In this document: positions 28,108-37,770 of the stretch, piece after piece
Layout: each line of letters opens with the position of its first letter
How positions within the stretch are numbered: the stretch's first letter is position 1
The notes under the pieces: model-generated
What the model was told of the DNA's origin: nothing
Databases searched by the model: none
What the model saw: the letters and a program-made list of their open reading frames with translations, nothing else
Assembly: GCF_900111405.1 (NCBI RefSeq)
Contig: NZ_FOHJ01000010.1
Coordinates: forward strand, 1-64,000
Direction of reading: 5' to 3'
DNA from: Salinibacillus kushneri
GTDB taxonomy: Bacteria; Bacillota; Bacilli; Bacillales; Alkalibacillaceae
Length of the DNA stretch: 64,000 nt
Program-made: the position numbers and the translations under genes

Positions 28108-28557
28108 ATGAGTAATAAATTTGATAAGCAAAACTATAAGAATACAGTGAAATCCTACCAGCCAAAACCAAACCTTTTTCTCAATTGTATAAAAGCTTTT
28201 ATTATTGGGGGATTAATTTGTGTAATCGGTCAAGCATTAACAGACTTTTATATCAATGTGTTTGGATATAGTGAAAAAGATGCAGCAAGTCCTACAGCCG
28301 CTACTTTAATTTTGATATCTGCGCTATTAACGGGCTTAGGCATTTATGACAAATTAGCTCAGTTTGCCGGGGCTGGTTCAGCTGTACCTATTACTGGTTT
28401 TGCCAATGCGATAACCAGTGCGGCCTTAGAGCATAAGAGTGAGGGTTATGTCTTAGGGGTAGGTGGAAACATGTTTAAATTGGCGGGCTCTGTTATTGTT
28501 TATGGTACGGTCTCTGCTTATATTGTCGGTATTATCCGATATTTAATAACGCAATAA
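28108..28557 (+). CDS. spoVAC: Stage V sporulation protein AC
   Basis: A 149-residue membrane protein, the mechanosensitive channel part of SpoVA in B. subtilis. Family core visible: GGLICVIGQALTDFY, then FAGAGSAVPITGFANA and LGVGGNMFKLAG. The ATG at 28108 follows GGAGTGATGAT and gives the family length; the upstream in-frame ATG at 28069 lies within spoVAB. Paralogous to SpoVAEb, which repeats the GAGA.VPIT core. Confidence 0.95.
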   Translation: MSNKFDKQNYKNTVKSYQPKPNLFLNCIKAFIIGGLICVIGQALTDFYINVFGYSEKDAASPTAATLILISALLTGLGIYDKLAQFAGAGSAVPITGFANAITSAALEHKSEGYVLGVGGNMFKLAGSVIVYGTVSAYIVGIIRYLITQ

Positions 28558-28571
28558 GTAGGAGGATTTGC

Positions 28572-29585
28572 ATGGGAAAACAAGGAAAGCAGTCATGGAT
28601 ATTTCAAAATAAGGTATACATTAATGAAACCGCAACGATTGGAGGACCAATGGAAGCTCAGGGTCCCCTGAAGGAAACCTTTGATATAACCTATGATGAA
28701 TTACATTGTCATGAGGATAATTGGGAAAAGGCAGAAAGAAAAATCCTCCAGCAATCTATCCAGACCTGTATACAAAAAGCGAAATTACAATCGGATCAAA
28801 TTGACTTGATGCTAAGTGGTGACTTGCTTAATCAAAATGTAACATCAAACTATGCAGCGCGTACCCTTTCGATACCTATCTTAAATATGTTTGGGGCTTG
28901 TTCAACTTCCATGGAAACCTTGGCTGTTGGCTCTGCATTAGTGGATGCAGGCTTTGTAGATAATGCTGTTGCAGCTACCAGTAGTCATAACGCAACGGCT
29001 GAAAGACAATTTCGCTATCCCACAGAATATGGTGGCCAGAAACCTGCTACAACAACTACGACAATTACAGGCGGAGGGAGTGCTTTAGTCTCGAAAAAAC
29101 CGTCAGATATCCGTGTTGAATCTGCCACAATCGGTAAAATTATGGATTATCAAATGGGTGATCCTTTTGATATGGGTTCAGCGATGGCACCAGCAGCTTA
29201 TGACACGATTAAGACGCACTTAGCTGACCTGGGACGTTCTCCTAAGGATTATGACTTAATTTTAACGGGCGATTTATCTTCTATTGGAAGTCCTATTCTT
29301 AAAGATATGTTAAAAGAGGATGGGATTAATATTGATGATGTTCACAATGATTGTGGCTTAATGATTTATAACAGTGATCAGCCTGTTTTTGCAGGGGGGA
29401 GTGGGACAGCCTGCTCTGCCGTTGTTACTTATGGTCATGTTGTATCAGAACTAAGAAAAGGGAATTTAAACCGTGTGTTTATTGCGGCTACTGGTTCTTT
29501 ACACAGTCCCACAATGATTCAACAAAAAGAAACGATTCCTTGTATCGCTCATGGTGTTGTGTTAACGAGAGAGGAGTTGAGTTAA
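28572..29585 (+). CDS. spoVAD: Stage V sporulation protein AD
   Basis: A 337-residue soluble member of the thiolase-like fold that binds dipicolinic acid. Marks: GACSTSMETLAVGSALVDAG and HNATAERQFRYPTEYGGQ. Lacks membrane segments. ATG follows GGAGG. SpoVAEb starts at the next base after its stop. Length and sequence agree closely with B. subtilis SpoVAD (338). Confidence 0.96.
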   Translation: MGKQGKQSWIFQNKVYINETATIGGPMEAQGPLKETFDITYDELHCHEDNWEKAERKILQQSIQTCIQKAKLQSDQIDLMLSGDLLNQNVTSNYAARTLSIPILNMFGACSTSMETLAVGSALVDAGFVDNAVAATSSHNATAERQFRYPTEYGGQKPATTTTTITGGGSALVSKKPSDIRVESATIGKIMDYQMGDPFDMGSAMAPAAYDTIKTHLADLGRSPKDYDLILTGDLSSIGSPILKDMLKEDGINIDDVHNDCGLMIYNSDQPVFAGGSGTACSAVVTYGHVVSELRKGNLNRVFIAATGSLHSPTMIQQKETIPCIAHGVVLTREELS

Positions 29586-29936
29586 ATGGATTATTTATGG
29601 GCCTTTCTTGTTGGGGGAGGAATATGTGTTATTGGACAAATCTTATTAGACGTAGCTAAGTTAACCCCTGCACATGTACTTTCGATATTTGTGGTTTCTG
29701 GTGCGGTTTTAGATGGGTTCAGTTTGTATGATAAATTAATTAAATTTGCTGGGGCAGGAGCTACAGTGCCCATAACGAGTTTTGGACATTCATTACTGCA
29801 TGGGGCTATGGAGCAAGCCCAGGATCATGGTTTTATTGGCGTTTCTATTGGAATATTTCAATTAACTTCTGCTGGTATTGCCTCAGCCATTTTATTTGGA
29901 TTTTTGGTTGCAGTATTCTTCAAACCAAAAGGATAA
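29586..29936 (+). CDS. spoVAEb: Stage V sporulation protein AE (SpoVAEb)
   Basis: A 116-residue membrane protein with the core [21 protein letters not shown] shared with SpoVAC ([13 protein letters not shown] also recurs). Start ATG at 29586 with GAGAGGAG upstream, abutting spoVAD. The next gene is spoVAF; the small soluble SpoVAEa encoded between them in B. subtilis is absent here. Confidence 0.94.
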   Translation: MDYLWAFLVGGGICVIGQILLDVAKLTPAHVLSIFVVSGAVLDGFSLYDKLIKFAGAGATVPITSFGHSLLHGAMEQAQDHGFIGVSIGIFQLTSAGIASAILFGFLVAVFFKPKG

Positions 29937-29958
29937 GGGAAAGGGTAGATTATAGTTT

Positions 29959-31431
29959 ATGTCGAAATCACAGAAGGTTGCTGTATCAGAAAAACTAACC
30001 GAAAATCAAAAATATATGAAGGAACGTGTTGGTGTTGGTACATCCTTTGACCTTGGGTTCAGACAGATTAAGGTATTAAAAAAGGATGTTGACATTTACT
30101 ATTTAACCGGCATGTGTGATACAGCCTATATTATTGAAATTATTAAAAAGCTGGTGGAAATTAATGATTTTGAATCAAACTATTCAAAGGTAAAAGAAGT
30201 CATCCATAACCGGTTGGTTCATCAGCAGGTAACCGAAGTCAAAACAATGGATGAGGCAGTTGATGAACTTCTTTCTGGTCTTATTGTAATATTTGTAGAT
30301 GGCGAGAAACAAGCATTTATTGTTGATGTTCGTTCATATCCAGGGCGCGCCCCACAAGAACCTGATACAGAAAAAGTAGTAAGAGGTTCAAGAGATGGTT
30401 ATACAGAAAATATCATTGAAAATACTTCTCTGACACGCAGGAGAATTCGAGATGAACGGCTCCGTGTTGAAATTACCAAGGTGGGAGAACGTTCTAAAAC
30501 AGATATTGTATTTATGTATTTAAAAGATGTTGCAGATCAAGGTCTCGTTGATTTAATAAAAAATGAAATTGAAAAGATAGAGGTTGACGGTATCTCCATG
30601 GCTGACAAAACCATTGAGGAGTTTTTAGTGCATCAGGGATTGAATCCCTTTCCAATGGTCCGGTATACAGAACGGCCGGATGTTGCTTCTTCTCACTTAT
30701 TAGAAGGACATGTTATTGTAATGGTGGATACATCACCTAGTATGATTATTACACCTACTACGTATTTTCACCATGTGCAGCACGCCGAAGAATATCGGGA
30801 ATCACCTGCTGCAGGTTCATTTGTAAGGTGGATTCGTTTCTTAGGGATATTCGCATCGATTTTTTTGTTACCATTATGGCTTACATTTGTTTTAGATCCT
30901 ACTTTATTACCATCAGGATTAGAATTTATTGGTCCGAAAGAAGAAGGGAATATTCCTGTTGTAATCCAGCTAATATTAGCTGATATAGGGATTGAATTTT
31001 TACGAATGGCCGCCATTCATACACCAACCCCCTTATCTACAGCTATGGGGTTGATTGCTGCTGTACTTATTGGTGAAATTGCCATTGATGTAGGATTATT
31101 TATGCCAGAGGTCATTTTATATGTATCGATTTGTGCAATCGGCGCTTTTGCAACACCAAGCTATGAATTAGGTGTAGCAAATAAAATGACAAGACTTATA
31201 TTATTAATCACTGTTGCTCTATTCGGAAATAACGGATTAGTTATAGGAGCAACCGCTTATGTTTTGTTTCTGGCTAGCAGAAACTCTCTTAATACGCCAT
31301 ATATGTGGCCATTTATCCCGTTTGATGCACAAGGGGTTTTCCAGATATTGTTTAGAGTATCTGTCCCACTTACAAACCGTCGTCCAAGCATTGTTCGACC
31401 AAAGAATGATCACCGGCAACCCTGGAATTAA
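29959..31431 (+). CDS. spoVAF: Stage V sporulation protein AF
   Basis: A 490-residue homologue of the GerA-family A subunits. It has a large soluble N-terminal half and a membrane half from about residue 290 with several hydrophobic segments. The border motif PFPMVRYTERPDVASSHLLEGH and PLSTAMGLIAA fit the family. In B. subtilis it acts with FigP as an accessory germination protein. Last gene of the spoVA operon, 22 bp after spoVAEb; a terminator follows. Confidence 0.95.
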   Translation: MSKSQKVAVSEKLTENQKYMKERVGVGTSFDLGFRQIKVLKKDVDIYYLTGMCDTAYIIEIIKKLVEINDFESNYSKVKEVIHNRLVHQQVTEVKTMDEAVDELLSGLIVIFVDGEKQAFIVDVRSYPGRAPQEPDTEKVVRGSRDGYTENIIENTSLTRRRIRDERLRVEITKVGERSKTDIVFMYLKDVADQGLVDLIKNEIEKIEVDGISMADKTIEEFLVHQGLNPFPMVRYTERPDVASSHLLEGHVIVMVDTSPSMIITPTTYFHHVQHAEEYRESPAAGSFVRWIRFLGIFASIFLLPLWLTFVLDPTLLPSGLEFIGPKEEGNIPVVIQLILADIGIEFLRMAAIHTPTPLSTAMGLIAAVLIGEIAIDVGLFMPEVILYVSICAIGAFATPSYELGVANKMTRLILLITVALFGNNGLVIGATAYVLFLASRNSLNTPYMWPFIPFDAQGVFQILFRVSVPLTNRRPSIVRPKNDHRQPWN

Positions 31432-31496
31432 TATTGAAACCATAGAAGGGATATGATAAAGTATTGCTATACTTTATCGGGAACTAAAAAAGCTCC

Positions 31497-31527
31497 GGAG
31501 GCAGTTAATCTGTCTCCTTTCTTTTTT
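31497..31527 (+). terminator. Terminator of the spoVA operon
   Basis: GGAGGCAG-TTAAT-CTGTCTCC, an 8-bp stem with one G-T pair, followed by TTTCTTTTTT. A second hairpin, GATAAAGTA / TACTTTATC at 31455-31478, precedes it. The pair ends the spoVA message just before lysA. Confidence 0.8.
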
Positions 31528-31548
31528 CAAAAAACAGGGGTGAAAATG

Positions 31549-32838
31549 ATGAAAAATGTTAAATCGGATCATTTACATTTTGGCGGTTTGGATACAGTTG
31601 AACTGGCCAGGATTTATGATACGCCTTTATATGTCTATGATGTTCATAAAATCAGAGAAAATGCCAGAGCATTTGTGAACACATTTAAAAACATGCAAAT
31701 CCCTTTTCAAGTTGCCTATGCCAGTAAAGCTTTCTCATCTATTGCTATGCTTCAAGTGGCTAAACAAGAAGGGTTAAGTTTAGATGTCGTTTCACAGGGT
31801 GAATTATATACAGCGCTACAAGCAGGTTTTCCTGTTGAACGAATTCACCTCCATGGTAATAATAAAAGTACAGAAGAATTAGAAATGGCATTAAAACATA
31901 ATATTGGCTGTATTGTAGTAGATAACTTTTATGAAATTGAATTATTGGAAGGCCTGGTAAAAGAGTATAATCAAACCGTAAACGTCTTACTTAGAGTTAC
32001 ACCTGGGATTGAAGCTCATACCCATGACTATATTCTGACAGGCCAGGAAGACTCTAAATTTGGTTTTGACCTCTCAAATGGACAAGCGGAGCAGGCACTA
32101 TTAAAGCTTTTAGATGATAAGGAGATTAATGTGCTTGGCATTCATTGCCACATTGGTTCACAAATTTTTGAAACCACAGGCTTTATTATGGCTGTGCAAA
32201 AACTCTATCAAACTATGAACAAATGGAATACACTTCACCAATATGTGCCAGAAGTTTTAAATTTAGGTGGAGGATTTGGCATTAAATATACAGAAGAAGA
32301 TGAACCCCAGCCCCTTGCACAATATGTAGAGGCATTAGTTCATGAGGTTAAGGAACAGGCAAAGCAATATGAACTCCCTATTCCGGAAATATGGATAGAG
32401 CCTGGTCGAGCAATCGTGGGAGACGCAGGTATGACGTTATACTCAGTTGGATCGATTAAAGAAATTCCGGATGTAAGAACTTATGTATCTGTAAATGGTG
32501 GTATGACAGATAATATACGGCCGGCGTTATATAACGCAAAATATAATGCTGTTGTAGCGAATAAATCAAATGAAGAATCTACAAAAACGGTTTCGATTGC
32601 AGGAAAATGTTGTGAAACAGGCGATATGCTGATTTGGGATGAGCAAGTACCTGAATCAATAGAAGCAGGTGACATTTTAGGCATTTTCTCAACAGGAGCT
32701 TATGGATACTCGATGTCGAATAACTATAACCGCTTTACAAAACCTGCTGTCGTATTTGTTGAAAACGGAAAAAGCCAATTAGTCGTCAAAAGAGAAACCT
32801 ACCAATCCCTAACCCAGAATGACCTTTTTTATGAATAG
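31549..32838 (+). CDS. lysA: Diaminopimelate decarboxylase
   Basis: PLP enzyme that makes L-lysine from meso-diaminopimelate. The 429 residues are near the family length. PLP lysine in FQVAYASKAFSS; further marks HLHGNNKS, HCHIGSQI, LGGGFGIKY, WIEPGRAIVG and CCETGDM. The ATG at 31549 follows AGGGGTG; the frame opens further upstream through the terminator, which rules out earlier starts. In sporulators its position after spoVA is conserved. No lysine riboswitch fits in the short leader. A tandem repeat begins directly after the stop. Confidence 0.96.
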   Translation: MKNVKSDHLHFGGLDTVELARIYDTPLYVYDVHKIRENARAFVNTFKNMQIPFQVAYASKAFSSIAMLQVAKQEGLSLDVVSQGELYTALQAGFPVERIHLHGNNKSTEELEMALKHNIGCIVVDNFYEIELLEGLVKEYNQTVNVLLRVTPGIEAHTHDYILTGQEDSKFGFDLSNGQAEQALLKLLDDKEINVLGIHCHIGSQIFETTGFIMAVQKLYQTMNKWNTLHQYVPEVLNLGGGFGIKYTEEDEPQPLAQYVEALVHEVKEQAKQYELPIPEIWIEPGRAIVGDAGMTLYSVGSIKEIPDVRTYVSVNGGMTDNIRPALYNAKYNAVVANKSNEESTKTVSIAGKCCETGDMLIWDEQVPESIEAGDILGIFSTGAYGYSMSNNYNRFTKPAVVFVENGKSQLVVKRETYQSLTQNDLFYE

Positions 32839-33105
32839 AAAAGCGGAGGCGACTGATTAGGTCTGGCGGGATAAGACAAAGACATGGAGTGGCATGGATT
32901 TTGCCACGGAATGGCTTTGGCTTATGTCCGCCCAGGCCTAGGAGCCGTAGCTAGACAAAGAAAAGCGGAGGCGACTGATTAGGTCTGGCGAGATAAGACA
33001 AAGACATGGAGTGCATGGATTTTGCCACGGAATGGCTTTGGCATCTGTCCGCCCAGGCCTAGGAGCCGCAGCCGGACAAAGAAAAGCGGAGGCGCCCGGT
33101 TATGG
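32839..33105 (+). repeat. Tandem 122-bp intergenic repeat
   Basis: Two nearly identical units, 32839-32960 (122 bp) and 32961-33081 (121 bp), and the start of a third (33082 to about 33105). Each begins AAAAGCGGAGGCG. Each unit carries a small hairpin around ATTTTGCCA. Same family and unit length as 1-147. It starts directly after the lysA stop codon. The 344-bp gap between lysA and ppiB otherwise holds only a short stretch before ppiB. Confidence 0.85.
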
Positions 33106-33182
33106 ATCTCTAGTGAATCTGAAGCAATTCCACTGACTTTATGATATGATTATTTTAATTGCCGGAAAAGGAGATGATTGTT

Positions 33183-33614
33183 TTGACAAAGCAAGGTTAT
33201 ATACTTATGGATAATGGAAATGAAATAGAGTTTGAATTATATCCGAACGAAGCCCCTGGTACCGTAGCGAATTTTGAGAAGCTAGCTAATGAAGGTTTTT
33301 ATAATGGTCTAACCTTCCACCGAGTTATACCAGGATTTGTAAGTCAAGGAGGCTGTCCTAAGGGAGATGGCACTGGTGACGCTGGATATACCATTAAATG
33401 TGAAACTGATGGCAACCCTCATAAACATGTTCCGGGGAGCTTGTCTATGGCTCATGCAGGAAAAGATACCGGTTCTAGTCAATTTTTTATTGTACATGAA
33501 GCACAGCCCCATTTAGATGGAGTACACACAGTCTTTGGACAGGTTACATCAGGACTTGATACAGCAAAGGCTATGAAGAATGGAGATGTCATGAAAGAAG
33601 TGAAAGTAAAGTAA
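33183..33614 (+). CDS. ppiB: Peptidyl-prolyl cis-trans isomerase (cyclophilin)
   Basis: A cytoplasmic cyclophilin that speeds proline isomerisation. The 143 residues from TTG at 33183 equal the B. subtilis PpiB length. Active-site marks: [40 protein letters not shown] and [17 protein letters not shown] lies 9 nt before the TTG; the ATG at 33174 is too close to it. Probably a single gene; follows the repeat. Confidence 0.96.
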   Translation: MTKQGYILMDNGNEIEFELYPNEAPGTVANFEKLANEGFYNGLTFHRVIPGFVSQGGCPKGDGTGDAGYTIKCETDGNPHKHVPGSLSMAHAGKDTGSSQFFIVHEAQPHLDGVHTVFGQVTSGLDTAKAMKNGDVMKEVKVK

Positions 33615-33687
33615 TTTATCCCTGAGAAGGGGAAGATTTTCTTTCCCTCCTCATTTGTTTCATTTACCGACGTTAGAGGAGATTGCT

Positions 33688-34143
33688 ATGATAAGCTATA
33701 TGATATTTATTCTATTTATAGTCCCACTCTCCATTCTACTTCATGAATTTGGCCATGCATTCATGGCATATGTTTTTAAAGCGGATTTCATTCATTTCTT
33801 TGTTGGAAGTGGCAAAGAGAGAGCATACATGCAAGTTGGAAGAATGAGGATACATATACATACTCTTTTATTTATGGGTGGTGTTTCGGTAAGTGAAAAA
33901 GAGAATGATTTTAAAGACAGAGAAAAAGTGTTAATATCAGTAGCCGGACCATTATTCAATGGATTAATAGCCTGGATATTATTTCATTATTCACATGATT
34001 CTATGGCGGTGCGGTTATCTTTTTGGTTCAATTTGTGGCTCGCCATCCTAAATATTTTTCCGTTTCGATTTAAGAAGAAAAAATCTGATGGTTATATATG
34101 TGTAGAAGTTTTAATGAAATCTTTTAAGAATTGGTTAAATTAA
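33688..34143 (+). CDS. Small site-2-protease-like (M50) membrane protein
   Basis: A 151-residue membrane protein with the zinc motif HEFGH near residue 19 and a second metal region NIFPFRFKKKKSDG, which fits the NxxP...DG motif of S2P/SpoIVFB proteases. Hydrophobic segments lie near 3-16, 57-65, 85-105 and 112-125. ATG at 33688 follows GAGGAG. I do not recall a B. subtilis gene at this place. It lacks PDZ or CBS domains, so it is a minimal catalytic core. Substrate unknown; a small membrane peptide is encoded next to it. Confidence 0.75.
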   Translation: MISYMIFILFIVPLSILLHEFGHAFMAYVFKADFIHFFVGSGKERAYMQVGRMRIHIHTLLFMGGVSVSEKENDFKDREKVLISVAGPLFNGLIAWILFHYSHDSMAVRLSFWFNLWLAILNIFPFRFKKKKSDGYICVEVLMKSFKNWLN

Positions 34144-34157
34144 TTAATTGATACCAT

Positions 34158-34185
34158 TTGCACAAGAATAAAAAGCAATTATAAT
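34158..34185 (+). promoter_or_regulatory. Candidate SigA promoter before the 28-residue peptide
   Basis: TTGCAC (34158-34163), 16 nt, TATAAT (34180-34185). It lies about 37 bp before the ATG of the small peptide and 15 bp after the M50 stop. Confidence 0.5.
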
Positions 34186-34222
34186 AATAAAGAAGTGATA
34201 TCCTTTTTGGAGGATTAAGAAT

Positions 34223-34309
34223 ATGCGAAAGAAAAATATGCGATTATTTCTTTTACTGGTTAGCTTTGGTTTGATTTGGGGAATCATTTATTGGTTTTTT
34301 ATCGTGTAA
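34223..34309 (+). CDS. 28-residue membrane peptide
   Basis: A basic N-terminus (MRKKNMR) leads into one hydrophobic segment (LFLLLVSFGLIWGIIYWFF). A strong ribosome site, GGAGG, lies 9 nt before the ATG, and a promoter-like TTGCAC/TATAAT pair lies upstream. I do not recognise it. It could be a small regulatory membrane peptide; its position beside a site-2-protease-like gene is suggestive only. Confidence 0.5.
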   Translation: MRKKNMRLFLLLVSFGLIWGIIYWFFIV

Positions 34310-34501
34310 TGAATTGTAACTGAAAATAAGCAGGAAAGTTATAAATTTTATAGAATCCAATACCATAACACAGATGGAAAATAAAGGATTAAAATTAGAT
34401 AAAATTGGAAAAAATAACATATGTGCGAATTTTAGATAAGTGAGTCTATGTAGTTAGCGTTGTAAGGTCATTTTAAAGATATTGATTTTTTCTAATAATG
34501 A

Positions 34502-35350
<849 letters not shown>

Positions 35351-35418
35351 ATGCTATTTCTCCTTTTTTTCCTTTTATAAATAGTTTATCATGGAGATTT
35401 GTAATAGAAAAATATATG

Positions 35419-35457
35419 TTTTATAAAAAATAAGCGCTAAGCAGATGAGCTTAGCGC
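35419..35457 (-). terminator. Terminator of the YjcZ peptide gene
   Basis: Perfect 9-bp arms GCGCTAAGC (35434-35442) and GCTTAGCGC (35449-35457), 6-nt loop. On the minus strand it is followed by TTATTTTTTAT. Confidence 0.9.
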
Positions 35458-35469
35458 CGGTTCCTGGGA

Positions 35470-35568
35470 TTAATAACCGCCAAAACCCCAGCTTGCACCA
35501 ACAATAATTAAAAGAATGAACAATACTACAATTAACGCGAAACCGCCGCCATATCCATATGAACTCAT
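35470..35568 (-). CDS. YjcZ family sporulation membrane peptide
   Basis: A 32-residue peptide: a glycine/tyrosine-rich start (MSSYGYGGGF), one hydrophobic segment (ALIVVLFILLIIVGA) and the end SWGFGGY. This is the typical YjcZ/sporulation-protein pattern, a family seen in many spore-formers, whose role is unknown. AAGGAGG lies 8 nt before the ATG, and a strong terminator follows. It stands alone between ypuF and scpA. Confidence 0.92.
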   Translation of the reverse strand: MSSYGYGGGFALIVVLFILLIIVGASWGFGGY

Positions 35569-35722
35569 AGTAAATCCTCCTTTTTTAGATTACAATGATA
35601 AAAGGGCTTTAAGCCTTTTACCATGTTTCTTACGTTAATACTTTATGTGTTCACAGCATTTGTTGTATAGGCGGATATATAGAATTAAACCAATTTTTTC
35701 AGGGAAGGAATTCAGATGAAAA

Positions 35723-36472
35723 ATGGGCGAAGCATATTTTGTTAAGTTAGATACATTTGAAGGACCGTTAGATTTATTATTGCATTTGATTAATCGATAC
35801 GAAATAGATATTTATGATATTCCTGTAGCACAGATTACTGAGCAATATATGAGTTACATCCATACTATGCAACAGTTAGAACTTAACATCGCCAGCGAAT
35901 ATCTGGTGATGGCAGCAACTTTAATAGAAATTAAGAGTAAAATGCTCATTCCTAATCAAGAACTGGAATTGGAAGAGGATGAGTATGAAGAGGAAGATCC
36001 AAGAGAAGATCTTATGAAACGATTAATTGAATATCGGAAATATAAAGAAGCTGCACAAAATCTTAAAGAACGTGAATTAGATACCAATCAAATCTACACA
36101 CGCCCGCCCATTAATTTAGATGATTATAAAGATGATAATAACCTGATTGAAAATCATGGGGAAGTAACCATTTTTGATATGATAGGGGCTTTACAAAAGC
36201 TTTTTAAGAAAAAGCAGTGGAACGAACCCTTAGAGACAAAAGTGGAAAAACAGGATATTCCGATACAGGAAAGAATGGATCAAATGCTTGACTATATTAA
36301 ACGTGCGAATGGGAAGGTATTGTTTGGTGAATTGTTTCCTTCCCCTGTACGTACACATATTGTCGTTTCTTTTATTGCGTTATTGGAATTAATGAAAAAG
36401 AGAATGGTTATTTGTGAACAGGAATCAAACTTTTCAGACATCGTCATTTATCAGAATTTAGAAGACGAATAA
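35723..36472 (+). CDS. scpA: Segregation and condensation protein A
   Basis: Kleisin subunit of the SMC-ScpAB condensin. The 249 residues start with the kleisin marks FVKLDTFEGPLDLLLHLI and continue YLVMAATLIEIKSKMLIP; the C-terminal winged helix (FGELFPSPVRTHIVVSFIALLELM) binds the SMC head. An acidic stretch near 85-95 lies between. The ribosome site GGAAGGAA is a little far from the ATG at 35723. scpB starts 22 bp after. Confidence 0.96.
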   Translation: MGEAYFVKLDTFEGPLDLLLHLINRYEIDIYDIPVAQITEQYMSYIHTMQQLELNIASEYLVMAATLIEIKSKMLIPNQELELEEDEYEEEDPREDLMKRLIEYRKYKEAAQNLKERELDTNQIYTRPPINLDDYKDDNNLIENHGEVTIFDMIGALQKLFKKKQWNEPLETKVEKQDIPIQERMDQMLDYIKRANGKVLFGELFPSPVRTHIVVSFIALLELMKKRMVICEQESNFSDIVIYQNLEDE

Positions 36473-36494
36473 GCTGATAAAATGGAGGATCATA

Positions 36495-37085
36495 ATGGAA
36501 TTACAGAAGTTAAAAGCCGCAACAGAAGGATTATTATTTGCTTCAGGGGAAGAAGGTCTAAGTAAAAAGCAATTAGCAAAAGTACTGGATGTTGATCAAA
36601 CAACAGTTGATGTCATTGTTGATGAACTAAAATATGATTACGAGCATGAACAACGGGGAATAACCATTATGCAATCAGCTGATTATTTTCATTTAACAAC
36701 AAAGCCTGAGCATGCACCCTATTTTGAGAGACTTGTGCAAACCCCATCCTCCTCCCGTCTTTCTCAGGCAGCTCTTGAAACATTGGCGATTATCGCTTAT
36801 AATCAGCCGATTACACGTACCGAAATTGAAGAGATCAGAGGAGTAAACAGTGATGGACCTGTCCAAACGCTCATATCACGACAATTAATCGAAGAGGCAG
36901 GTAGAAAAGAAACAAGTGGAAGACCGATTCTTTTCATTACAACAACCCAATTTTTATCCTTCTTTGGTCTAACCTCTTTAGATGAATTACCACCATTACC
37001 TGAGGAATTACTTGATGAAAATATTGAACTTGAAGCAGATTTGTTTTTTGAGAAATTTAAGAATGAAGAAGATGATGATCTATAA
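36495..37085 (+). CDS. scpB: Segregation and condensation protein B
   Basis: Dimeric winged-helix partner of ScpA in bacterial condensin. The 196 residues hold SQAALETLAIIAYNQPITRTEIEEIRGVNSD, the signature of ScpB. Strong ribosome site (TGGAGG) 8 nt upstream. Second gene of the scpA-scpB unit; the next gene begins about 65 bp later. Confidence 0.96.
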   Translation: MELQKLKAATEGLLFASGEEGLSKKQLAKVLDVDQTTVDVIVDELKYDYEHEQRGITIMQSADYFHLTTKPEHAPYFERLVQTPSSSRLSQAALETLAIIAYNQPITRTEIEEIRGVNSDGPVQTLISRQLIEEAGRKETSGRPILFITTTQFLSFFGLTSLDELPPLPEELLDENIELEADLFFEKFKNEEDDDL

Positions 37086-37151
37086 TTTATCTGATTTTTC
37101 TAACAAAATATGATATGATAGAAATAAATGAAATCAATAGGGGGATGGGGG

Positions 37152-37535
37152 TTGGAAATAAAAGGTTTTAAGGGTCGTCAGTTGGAAAAAAGTGTTCCTG
37201 CATCACCAGAGGATGGATTTATTCGTTCAGAAGTTGCTTATATAGACAATGGCTTTGAGAAAGAATTTCATATGGTTTATCTGGAATATTTTGACCAGAA
37301 ATTTTCGGAGGTTACACCATATGAAAACAATCCTATTATTTCATTTCATAATTACCGGTATGAATTTAAAGATGTCGCAGCATTAGCCGTACTTTTAACA
37401 TACCCGCAATATAAACATCAAAAAAGATTATATGTTCCTGATTGGGATCAATTTGTTTCATTATTAAATCAAGTTCAGTGGAACACCGTGGAAACGATCA
37501 TACAGGAGGAGTCACAGGAGTATTTAAATCAGTAA
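37152..37535 (+). CDS. Hypothetical protein after scpB
   Basis: A soluble protein of about 127 residues that I do not recognise. It is rich in aromatic residues (VYLEYFDQKF, ISFHNYRYEF, YPQYKHQKRLYVPDWDQF). It does not resemble YpuI, the B. subtilis neighbour of scpB as I recall it. The start is uncertain: TTG at 37152 follows AGGGGGATGGGGG, and an ATG at 37128 lacks a ribosome site. It is on the same strand as scpAB and may be co-transcribed. No signal peptide or membrane segment is seen. Confidence 0.65.
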   Translation: MEIKGFKGRQLEKSVPASPEDGFIRSEVAYIDNGFEKEFHMVYLEYFDQKFSEVTPYENNPIISFHNYRYEFKDVAALAVLLTYPQYKHQKRLYVPDWDQFVSLLNQVQWNTVETIIQEESQEYLNQ

Positions 37536-37695
37536 ATTACTCTAATCTGTGTTTCAAAAGAGGATTTCTGGTGGGCGAACCCAGGTGTTAAAACACAGAT
37601 GGGAAATTTTTCACCAAAAGCAATGCTGAATGTATTCAGACGTTCCATATGTTCGTGAGGATTTAGAGTATTAGGAAACAGATATATAAAACAAA

Positions 37696-37729
37696 GAAGC
37701 TTCCTCATAATTGAGGGAGCTTCTTCACG
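37696..37729 (+). terminator. Terminator before the dismutase gene
   Basis: Arms GAAGCTTCCTCA (37696-37707) and TGAGGGAGCTTC (37712-37723), 4-nt loop, one non-Watson-Crick pair, then TTCACG. The rest of the 235-bp gap before the dismutase shows no gene. Confidence 0.75.
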
Positions 37730-37770
37730 TTTGGAGTACCTAGGCATATGATGATGTCGAGGTGATGAAT

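Noticed and set aside
31453-31548. N-terminal extension of lysA or a lysine riboswitch
   Set aside because: The open frame runs through a terminator hairpin and lacks a ribosome site. The 100-bp space is too short for a lysine riboswitch.
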